From CAILZL01 sp050181835 (GTDB taxonomy: Bacteria; Pseudomonadota; Gammaproteobacteria; Steroidobacterales; Steroidobacteraceae): a DNA stretch of 64,000 nucleotides. The DNA lies in NCBI GenBank assembly GCA_050181835.1, contig JBFXCU010000003.1, positions 128,404 to 192,403 of the forward strand, given 5' to 3'. This document shows, one piece after another, positions 27,909 to 34,897 of the stretch. How positions within the stretch are numbered: position 1 is the first letter of the stretch; each line of letters begins with the position of its first letter. A program made the position numbers and the translations under genes. Below the pieces are notes generated by a model. It saw only the letters and a list, made by a program, of their open reading frames with translations, was not told where the DNA came from and did no database searches.

Positions 27909-29126
27909 ATGGAGATTCGTGCTGTGCCCCCTACTAATAATATGGCTTTGTCGCACATCAAGGTATTGGACTTAAGTCGCGTACGCGCCGGGCCGACAGC
28001 CTGCCGTCAACTGAGCGACTGGGGTGCTGATATCCTGATGATTGAGCACCCGAACGATGACGGTGGGCTGGCAGGCCCTGGCGGTCGTGACGGTTGTGAC
28101 TTCCAGAACCTGCATCGAAACAAGCGCAGCATGACGCTGGATCTGAAAAGCCCGCAGGGCATCGAGATTCTGAAGAAGTTGGTCAAAGACGCCGACGTGC
28201 TCATTGAGAATTTTCGCCCTGACGTCAAAACTCGATTAGGTATCGACTATGACTCGCTGCGCCCGATTAATCCTAGGCTGGTCTACGCGAGTATTTCCGG
28301 GTTCGGTCAGACTGGACCCTATGCGTCGCGCCCCGGGATTGATCAGATCGCGCAAGGCATGGGTGGCCTGATGTCACTGACAGGCTATCCGGACGGACAG
28401 CCTGGTGCTGGCCCCTTGCGCGTCGGAATACCGATTGCCGACCTCTGTTCGGGCTTGTTTGCGGCGATGGGCATCCTTGTGGCCCTTCAGGAGCGCGAAC
28501 GTTCTGGAATGGGACAGTTTGTTGAAACTTCGTTGTTGGCCTCGCAACTGTTCATGCTTGATTTCCAATCGGCCCGCTGGCTGATGGATGGGGTTGTTCC
28601 CGAACCCTGCGGTAATTTCCATCCAACTGATGCACGCACTGGCGCATTCCGTACCGCCGATGGTTATATTGTTCTCGGCGCATGGGGCGACTCGCTGTGG
28701 AAGCGTTTCTGCGACGCAATTGATGCACCGGAAATGATTCCACTGGGTGCAGAGTTAGCCATTGGACCGAACCGGGCAGCCAACCTTCCCCGCTTTATCG
28801 CGGAGGTTGAGAAACGATTGGCTTCAAAAGGCTCCGTTGAGTGGGTGGAGTTGCTGAACAAGGCGGGTGTACCGTCTGGCCCCATTTATACGCTGGATCA
28901 AGCCTTCGCAGACCCTCAAGTTAAGCACTTGGGCATTGTCCAGTCTGTGGAGAGCCCGACGCGGGGCACATTGAACATGGTCGGGCAACCCTGGACAATG
29001 AGCCGCACACCCTCGGCGCTACGTAGCGCTGCGCCTGCACGAGGCCAGCACTGTAAGGAAGTACTAGAGCAGCTCGGTTACACCACGCAGCAGATTGCTG
29101 CTATGAAGGATGCCGGTGTCATATGA
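27909..29126 (+). CDS. Class III (CaiB/BaiF family) CoA-transferase
   Basis: Transfers CoA between carboxylic acids. About 405 aa. Family blocks: VLDLSRVRAGPTACRQLSDWGAD, then MTLDLKSPQGIEILKKLV, DVLIENFRPDVKTRLG and YASISGFGQTGPYA. The catalytic Asp is expected in VGIPIADLCSG. Class III enzymes include cinnamate-type transferases. Next to a hydroxycinnamoyl-CoA hydratase-lyase homologue, activation of a phenylpropenoic acid is a reasonable inference. The start is uncertain: ATG 27909 lies 8 bases after TATAAT (27895-27900), a GTG at 27924 has GGAG upstream, and ATG 27942 also fits. Confidence 0.88.
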   Translation: MEIRAVPPTNNMALSHIKVLDLSRVRAGPTACRQLSDWGADILMIEHPNDDGGLAGPGGRDGCDFQNLHRNKRSMTLDLKSPQGIEILKKLVKDADVLIENFRPDVKTRLGIDYDSLRPINPRLVYASISGFGQTGPYASRPGIDQIAQGMGGLMSLTGYPDGQPGAGPLRVGIPIADLCSGLFAAMGILVALQERERSGMGQFVETSLLASQLFMLDFQSARWLMDGVVPEPCGNFHPTDARTGAFRTADGYIVLGAWGDSLWKRFCDAIDAPEMIPLGAELAIGPNRAANLPRFIAEVEKRLASKGSVEWVELLNKAGVPSGPIYTLDQAFADPQVKHLGIVQSVESPTRGTLNMVGQPWTMSRTPSALRSAAPARGQHCKEVLEQLGYTTQQIAAMKDAGVI

Positions 29127-29527
29127 ATGTTAGTGCGCCGCTTCCTGATACCCCACACGCACAGGTTGCCGCAGCCGACGAGGCGCGACTCAAGGCGATG
29201 GAACAGATGGATCTGCCGACATTGGAACGGATATTCGCCGATGAGTTAGTGTATGTCCATTCGACTGGTAAACACGAAGGCAAACAGACCTATCTGGCGT
29301 CACTAGGTTCCGGGCACATCGAATACCGACGATTGAAGCGCGACGCCATGACTGTAACGGTCATCGACGATACAGCTACTGTTGTAAGCAATGTTGAAAT
29401 CGACTTGCGAGTTGACGGTGATGACAAGGCGCTGAGTGCAAAATCGCTGGGGGTCTGGCTCAGGCGCGATAATCGCTGGGTGCTGATCGCCATCAGTATG
29501 ACCCGAATGACTCAACACTCACACTAA
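29123..29527 (+). CDS. SnoaL/NTF2-like protein (DUF4440 type)
   Basis: 134 aa, a single cone-shaped NTF2-like domain (ALKAMEQMDLPTLERIFADE, written here in part; LVYVHSTGKHEGKQTYL; WVLIAISMTRM). Such proteins bind or isomerise small hydrophobic molecules. No catalytic residues can be assigned. Its start overlaps the CoA-transferase stop by 4 bases, so it probably acts in the same pathway. Confidence 0.78.
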   Translation: MNVSAPLPDTPHAQVAAADEARLKAMEQMDLPTLERIFADELVYVHSTGKHEGKQTYLASLGSGHIEYRRLKRDAMTVTVIDDTATVVSNVEIDLRVDGDDKALSAKSLGVWLRRDNRWVLIAISMTRMTQHSH

Positions 29528-29592
29528 CTCGCTCATAATAAACCGGCTATTTAAAGCGTTTGATGAAAGCGCTGGCATGCAGGAACGGAACC

Positions 29593-30363
29593 ATGAATGA
29601 CGGCTCAGTTACACTGACAAAAGACGGCCATATCGGTCGCTTGCTGCTTAACAACCCGAGCCGTCACAACGCCATTTCCCCCGCCATGGCTGAGCAGTTA
29701 ATTGCCGGACTAGCGGAGCTTGACTCCGATCCGACGATCCGGCTGGTAGTGCTGGCAGGTGCTGGTGACAAGGCATTCTCGTCAGGGGCAGAAGTCTCAA
29801 ACAACGCGGCTGGCAACCAAGGGGCCAAGAACTCGGGTATGCAGTCGTTGCAACTCCTGCGAGAATTCAGTAAACCGACAATTGCATCCATACGAGGTTA
29901 TTGCTTGGGTGGCGGAGTGGCACTCGCATGCGCCTGCGATCTACGGGTCTGCAGCGCTGATGCGAAGTTTGCCGTGCCCTCAGCACGCATGGGCCTCGCC
30001 TATCGAATCGACTTTACCCAGTGGCTGATGGAAGCCGTTGGGGCATCGCTAGCCAAAGAAATGCTATTCACTGGTCAGCGGTATTCAGCAGATGATGCGC
30101 AGCGCATCGGACTGGTACACCGTGTGGTGCCCTCAACAGATCTCGACACTGCTGTTGACGCGCTGTGCCAGACGATTGCGCAAAACGCACCGTTGGCGAC
30201 TGCCGCCTCTAAAGTCATCATTAATCAACTCGCCCGTGGAGCTGCGAACATGGAGTTCGGACGCTGCGAGCAGTTGGTGGCCGATTGCGAAGCCAGCTCA
30301 GATCGTGCCGAGGGTAAGCGTGCGTTCACCGAGAAGCGCCCGCCCGTTTTCCAAGGCCGTTGA
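29593..30363 (+). CDS. Enoyl-CoA hydratase/isomerase family protein
   Basis: 256 aa crotonase fold. The oxyanion-hole segments are present: AFSSGAEVS and the GYCLGGGVALACACDLRV block. At the position of the first catalytic Glu of canonical hydratases (PExxLG) the sequence reads PSARMGL, so that acid is Ser. The reaction may differ from simple hydration (an isomerase, hydrolase or lyase are options). ATG 29593 with AGGAACGGAA upstream is preferred over a TTG or ATG about ten codons earlier. Member of the CoA-transferase cluster. Confidence 0.82.
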   Translation: MNDGSVTLTKDGHIGRLLLNNPSRHNAISPAMAEQLIAGLAELDSDPTIRLVVLAGAGDKAFSSGAEVSNNAAGNQGAKNSGMQSLQLLREFSKPTIASIRGYCLGGGVALACACDLRVCSADAKFAVPSARMGLAYRIDFTQWLMEAVGASLAKEMLFTGQRYSADDAQRIGLVHRVVPSTDLDTAVDALCQTIAQNAPLATAASKVIINQLARGAANMEFGRCEQLVADCEASSDRAEGKRAFTEKRPPVFQGR

Positions 30364-30415
30364 CGTCAGCGTGCGTCACCGACAACTACCGATTGTTACC
30401 GAAGAGGACTGATCA

Positions 30416-31231
30416 ATGACTTACGAAACTCTCCTTGTTGATATTGCGGAAGGCGTAGCTACCATTACGCTCAATCGTCCGCATAAGAAAAACGCAATGA
30501 GCCCGCAATTGCACGAAGACATGACTGCGGCATTGGCTGCCCTCCGTTATGATCATTCTGCGCACGTCGTTGTTATAAAAGGTGCCAACGACACCTTTTG
30601 TGCCGGCATGGATCTGAATGAATTCTTCATTGCGCTCAAATCCAAGCCGGATGAGTTTGACCGCATCTGGAGAATGGCCGCTGAGTGGCGCACGCGAACG
30701 CTACGACACTACCCAAAGCCGACAATTGCCATGATCAACGGCTATTGTTTTGGCGGTGCCTTTTCAATTGTCGAAGGCTGTGATTTGGCCATTGCGGCCG
30801 AAGAAGCGACGTTTGGATTGTCTGAGGTGAATTTCAAGGGCTTCCCAGGTGGCAGCGTCAGCAAGTCACTGGCTAATCTCTGGCGTCCCCGCGACGCGAT
30901 GTTCTATGGTCTTACCGGTCGTCCTTTCGATGGCAAGCGCGCGGCAGAAATTGGTTTCATCAACTATGCAGTGCCTGCCAGTCGCTTGGAGGAAGAAACC
31001 ATGTCTCTGGCCAAAGAACTGGCCGGGAAAGATCGGCATGCATTGAAGGCCACCAAAGACGCTTACAAGATGTCACTGGAGATGTCATGGGAAGCCTCGC
31101 TGAACTTCACCTTTGCCAAGGAAGCCGAACTGATCGTGCGTCAGGGAGATGCATGGCGGACTGAAGGCATAGGTGACTTTCTTGAAGGCAAGTATCGTCC
31201 CGGCCTAGGCGGACACGAATCCATCAAGTAA
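30416..31231 (+). CDS. Hydroxycinnamoyl-CoA hydratase-lyase-like enzyme
   Basis: Crotonase-fold enzyme resembling Ech/HCHL, which converts feruloyl- or p-coumaroyl-CoA to the aromatic aldehyde plus acetyl-CoA. 271 aa. Compared from memory with the Pseudomonas enzyme: Met65 (CAGMD) matches Met70, Ser117 (GGAFS) matches Ser123, and the catalytic Glu137 (FGLSEVNF) matches Glu143. The position of Tyr239, which holds the substrate 4-hydroxyl, is Phe233 (NFTFAK). The substrate may therefore lack a free 4-hydroxyl. Its 3' end took part in a tandem duplication with the convergent aldehyde dehydrogenase gene. Confidence 0.85.
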   Translation: MTYETLLVDIAEGVATITLNRPHKKNAMSPQLHEDMTAALAALRYDHSAHVVVIKGANDTFCAGMDLNEFFIALKSKPDEFDRIWRMAAEWRTRTLRHYPKPTIAMINGYCFGGAFSIVEGCDLAIAAEEATFGLSEVNFKGFPGGSVSKSLANLWRPRDAMFYGLTGRPFDGKRAAEIGFINYAVPASRLEEETMSLAKELAGKDRHALKATKDAYKMSLEMSWEASLNFTFAKEAELIVRQGDAWRTEGIGDFLEGKYRPGLGGHESIK

Positions 31232-31248
31232 CTCCTTCAGTAACGTTG

Positions 31249-31640
31249 GTTAACGGCCAAGTTTCGGGAAACTTCGTTCACCCAGACAAAGCCAGCTTCA
31301 ACGTGCTGTGCCGTTCTGAACGCGCGATCTAAGTCGCGCGTTCAGATGGCGCAGGTCAGACCATAGGGTGAATCATTCACCTCACGAATCATCTGTTGTT
31401 CGTCCTGCCAGCATAGAACCGAAAGCACTGGATCAAATATTTCCTCGCGAGCGATTTTCATTTGCGAGGTGACACCTGCAAATACGGTCGGCTCAATGAA
31501 GCACCCAGCGGCAAGACCGGGATTACGCGGTGGGCCGCCGCCGCATAGGAGACGCGCCCCTTCGGCTGAGCCGGACTTGATGTAATCAAGGATGTGGGTG
31601 TGCTGCTCGCGGCTGATGATGGATCCCATGATGGTGGCAG
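31249..31640 (-). pseudogene. Truncated duplicate of the aldehyde dehydrogenase 3' end
   Basis: Nearly identical to the 3' part of the intact gene at 31759-33237 (for example MGSIISREQHTHILDYIK and LAAGCFIEPTVFAGVTS). Changes include a Trp-to-stop in the CAIWTRD block, Gly-to-Asp in EEIFDPV and loss of about 100 bases before the last four codons. No catalytic Cys region. It lies directly after the hydratase-lyase gene. Confidence 0.92.
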
Positions 31641-31740
31641 GATTCAGCAAGTCACTTGCCAATATTTGGCGTCTATGCAGTGCCTGCCAGTCGCTTGGAG
31701 TCGGCCCGGCCTAGGCCGCAGGCACGAATCTATCAAGTGG
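31633..31740 (+). pseudogene. Scrambled duplicate of the hydratase-lyase 3' end
   Basis: Three pieces of the hydratase-lyase gene are joined in order with the intervening sequence deleted: a piece like 30847-30888 (CAGCAAGTCACT), one like 30964-30992 (TATGCAGTGCCTGCCAGTCG) and one like 31195-31229 (CCCGGCCTAGGC to ATCAAGT). The left junction is at GGTGGCAG, a sequence found in both parent genes. Together with the aldehyde dehydrogenase fragment this is the residue of a tandem duplication. Confidence 0.85.
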
Positions 31741-31758
31741 CCCCTTCAGCAGCATTGG

Positions 31759-33237
31759 TTACCGGCCAAGCTTGACGTGAATGTTCTTTTCCTGTGTGTA
31801 TGCTAGTAGTTCCGCAAGGCACTCTTCGCGACCGAGTCCTGATTGCTTGTAGCCGCCATAGGGCGATCCTAGGAAATGCCGGGAAACTTCGTTCACCCAA
31901 ACAAAGCCAGCTTCAACGTGCTGTGCCGTTCTGAACGCGCGATCTAAGTCGCGCGTCCAGATGGCGCAGGTCAGACCATAGGGTGAATCATTCACCTCAC
32001 GAATCATCTGTTGTTCGTCCTGCCAGCGTAGAACCGAAAGCACTGGACCAAATATTTCCTCGCGAGCGATTTTCATTTGCGAGGTGACACCTGCAAATAC
32101 GGTCGGCTCAATGAAGCACCCAGCGGCAAGACCGGGATTACGCGGTGGGCCACCGCCGCATAGGAGACGCGCCCCTTCGGCTGAGCCGGACTTGATGTAA
32201 TCAAGGATGCGGGTGTGCTGCTCGCGGCTGATGATGGATCCCATGGTGGTGGCAGGATCAGTTGGAATACCGGGAATGAACCGCGCAATGTGGCCTGGTA
32301 TCAGATCCAGCACGGCATCGTGGATATCTGCATGGATGAACGCGCGACTAGTCGAGCCGCAGGACTGTCCACACCAGCTAAAGTTCATACCCGCGACGAC
32401 CGCCGCCGCGACCGCGTCAGGATCGGCGTCGGCGTGGGCAATCAGGGCGTTCTTGCCACCAAGTTCCAGCATAACGCGTTTGAGCGTCTCGGATCCGGAG
32501 CGCATGACGGCACGCCCGGCCCCCACGCTTCCAATCAGCCCCACGCTGGCGACATCGGGATGTTCGGCAAGTGCCGCCGAGCCAGTACGCGCGGCTGCAA
32601 TAACGTTGAATGCGCCTGCGGGGAAGAGATGCCCAATGAGCTCAGCCAGCCGCAGCGCCGACAATGGTGCCTGCTCCGAGGGCTTGATGATCACGGAGTT
32701 GCCTGCGGCCAGAACCGCCGCCGACTTGCCAGCAGCAAACATCAACGGGTGGTTAAAGGCGAGAATTCGTGCCACCACTCCCAATGGCTCACGTACCGAG
32801 AAATTGATTCTGTCGCGCCCCATCGGTATGGATGCCCCCTTCATCTCAGTCACCAGTCCGGCAAAGTAATCCATTTGCGTAGCCGCAATATTCATGTCAG
32901 ACAGCATCTCAGTGAACGGATTACCACTATCTGCTGCGTCCAACAATGCCAACTCACGACTATTGGCGCGAATAACCGATGCGGCCTCGCGCAAAATTCG
33001 ACCGCGCTCCAGTGGCAGCACATCACGCCAACTCATGAAGCCAACCTTTGCTGCTGCAACTGCGGCACTGACATCTCCCACACCCGCGTTAGCAACCATG
33101 GCAAGCAACTCGCCGGTCGCCGGATTGGTTATCCGGCTAAATGTTCCGTCGATCGGATCCAGCCATTGCCCACCGTAGTAAAGGTTTCGCGACTGCGGTA
33201 ATGCGCCCTGAAGCATAGCGGCAGCTGATTGACTCAC
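31759..33237 (-). CDS. NAD(P)-dependent aldehyde dehydrogenase
   Basis: 492 aa of the betaine-aldehyde/vanillin dehydrogenase-like superfamily. Catalytic Glu258 (MLELGGKN) and Cys293 (GQSCGSTSR) are present, with the cofactor block VVARILAFNHPLMFAAGKSA and the usual EIFGPVLSVLRW. The convergent hydratase-lyase makes an aromatic aldehyde, so oxidation of that aldehyde to the acid is the likely job (inferred from place, not from motifs). Divergent from the DUF6152 gene. Confidence 0.9.
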   Translation of the reverse strand: MSQSAAAMLQGALPQSRNLYYGGQWLDPIDGTFSRITNPATGELLAMVANAGVGDVSAAVAAAKVGFMSWRDVLPLERGRILREAASVIRANSRELALLDAADSGNPFTEMLSDMNIAATQMDYFAGLVTEMKGASIPMGRDRINFSVREPLGVVARILAFNHPLMFAAGKSAAVLAAGNSVIIKPSEQAPLSALRLAELIGHLFPAGAFNVIAAARTGSAALAEHPDVASVGLIGSVGAGRAVMRSGSETLKRVMLELGGKNALIAHADADPDAVAAAVVAGMNFSWCGQSCGSTSRAFIHADIHDAVLDLIPGHIARFIPGIPTDPATTMGSIISREQHTRILDYIKSGSAEGARLLCGGGPPRNPGLAAGCFIEPTVFAGVTSQMKIAREEIFGPVLSVLRWQDEQQMIREVNDSPYGLTCAIWTRDLDRAFRTAQHVEAGFVWVNEVSRHFLGSPYGGYKQSGLGREECLAELLAYTQEKNIHVKLGR

Positions 33238-33404
33238 TAGATCATCTCCTAAAATACGATGGCTAACTTATTGTAATGGAACAAGATCGAAGCTGTACCA
33301 AACCACTACGGCACCTGCGTGCAACCCTAGAGCCAATCGGCCACATCAGGCTTGGCATCGAACCTAGTCATTCGCAAAAATATGCTAAACTGGGGGCGAG
33401 TCGG

Positions 33405-33419
33405 TACACTGTCAGTGTA
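33405..33419. promoter_or_regulatory. Perfect palindrome, candidate operator
   Basis: TACACTG-T-CAGTGTA, a 15-base perfect inverted repeat, in the 245-base divergent region between the aldehyde dehydrogenase and DUF6152 genes. The form is typical of TetR-family operators. The regulator is not next to it. Confidence 0.5.
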
Positions 33420-33482
33420 TCATGATAAGCGTAAGATCGATCCTTACCGGATTGTCTCGTTGGTCCAAATTGGAGATCGCCT

Positions 33483-33890
33483 ATGACAGTAACGCGCCTT
33501 GTTCAACTGGTAATCGTCGCCCTACTCGGCTGCGGCGGTGCCGTTGGAACTGTAGCAGCTCATCACTCAGCCGTGGCTTGGAATATGAGCGAACGTATCA
33601 CCGTAGTCGGCACGGTCAAGGTTGTCGCCTTTCGCAACCCGCATGCGCACCTCGAATTGCTGGTAGAAGACGCCGATCACAAACTCATAACCTGGAATGT
33701 TGAGGGCAGCTCACTAACCATCTTGGCGCGCAGGGGCTGGAAAACGGGTCTTGTTCATGTGGGCGATAAAATCACTGTTTCGGGTCACCCGAACAAGACA
33801 GAACCACACGCAATTTACATGCGAGAAGTAACACTGCAGGACGGCACTACCTTCGGTGACCCGGAAGGCCAAGATAAGGCTTTGGACTGA
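33483..33890 (+). CDS. DUF6152-type exported protein (first copy)
   Basis: 135 aa, signal peptide about 1-25 (LVIVALLGCGGAVGTVA) ending just before AHHSAVAWNMSE. The mature part is a small beta-barrel-like domain with GTVKVVAFRNPHAHLELLV, GDKITVSGHP and a short acidic tail. It shares the AHHS start and the G-T-V-K...N-P-H motif with the protein at 41325-41759. Family function unknown. Followed 50 bases later by its partner gene. Confidence 0.75.
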   Translation: MTVTRLVQLVIVALLGCGGAVGTVAAHHSAVAWNMSERITVVGTVKVVAFRNPHAHLELLVEDADHKLITWNVEGSSLTILARRGWKTGLVHVGDKITVSGHPNKTEPHAIYMREVTLQDGTTFGDPEGQDKALD

Positions 33891-33940
33891 CGCGTCATAC
33901 CCTATCCTGATGCTGTACCCGAGATATTGCGAGATATTGA

Positions 33941-34699
33941 ATGCGTAATACGAGAAAACATATTTTCTTGAATGGCCGAGTGGCTGAACTGTTGTCTGCC
34001 AGCATCCTCGCACTACTTGGTGGCTGCGCCACAACTGCTCACCCGGACTTCACCGGTGTGTGGCAGGTTGCAGATCCGGAATTGGTGAAACGCCCGGACG
34101 TCTATGCGACCGAGGCCGATTATATGCCAGAGGCGTGGTCAAACCTGCAGGACTACCGCAAGAACTGGGAAGCCAGATCAGATGATCCTGTGTCGGTGTG
34201 CGTCAAATATGGAATGCCTCATGTCATGACGGCGCGCGCCCGCACTTATGTCATGGACATCTTCCAAGCCGCATCACGCATCACGGTGCTAATGGAATAC
34301 ATGGACAACCACCGACTCATCCACCTCGATCATACCTCCATACCCGCAACCATCACGCCGTCGAATAATGGTTACTCGGTCGGTCACTGGGACGGTGACG
34401 CGTTGGTGATCGAGACTACGATGTTAAAGGCACGTTCACCTGTTGGGCCTATACAGCGGAGTGACCAAGCTCGGTTCACCGAGCGTTGGACTATGCGCAA
34501 TGACCCAACATTGGGCAAAATAATCAATATCGACATAACGACCTATGACCCTGTGACTTTCAGGCATCCTGTCGAGTCGCATCAAGTACTGAAGCCTGCT
34601 GATGCAGGAACCGTACTAAACGAGTACGCCTGTGCGGATTCCCTCTGGGAAGATCATGTCGCGAGACATCGCGCCGAATCTGACGCGACAAATCAGTAA
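33941..34699 (+). CDS. Exported protein of unknown function, partner of DUF6152 (first copy)
   Basis: 252 aa with an N-terminal export signal ending LLGGCATT, so probably a lipoprotein. The mature protein begins PDFTGVW and contains VCVKYGMPHVM, ITVLMEYMDNHRLIHLD, NGYSVGHWDGDALVIETT and a C-terminal CADSLWEDHV. The same blocks occur in the protein at 40601-41335 and in a widespread uncharacterised family. Periplasmic, no enzymatic motif I can name. Paired with DUF6152 in both places. Confidence 0.72.
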   Translation: MRNTRKHIFLNGRVAELLSASILALLGGCATTAHPDFTGVWQVADPELVKRPDVYATEADYMPEAWSNLQDYRKNWEARSDDPVSVCVKYGMPHVMTARARTYVMDIFQAASRITVLMEYMDNHRLIHLDHTSIPATITPSNNGYSVGHWDGDALVIETTMLKARSPVGPIQRSDQARFTERWTMRNDPTLGKIINIDITTYDPVTFRHPVESHQVLKPADAGTVLNEYACADSLWEDHVARHRAESDATNQ

Positions 34700-34897
34700 A
34701 CCGGCTGCTACAGTGGCAATCAGGCAGGGGAAGATACCTCTCCTCTGCTTTCGGTGTTTTTCGTCGCGAACATCGAGAGCCGAGATGCTAGGGCGAAGGA
34801 TTGGCCCGCGTCGCACGGCGACTAACCCGATCACGGTCGACATCGTCATGCTGAAGATGAAGTAGCAGGGTGCAACGGCGGAAAACCGGGGCTGACT

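Noticed and set aside
32215..33201. 328-codon open frame opposite the aldehyde dehydrogenase gene
   Set aside because: The minus strand encodes a complete aldehyde dehydrogenase with catalytic Glu and Cys; the plus-strand protein is low-quality and Cys/His rich.
34632..34865. Open frames on both strands between the DUF6152 partner gene and iorB
   Set aside because: No motif, poor starts; one overlaps the end of the upstream gene.
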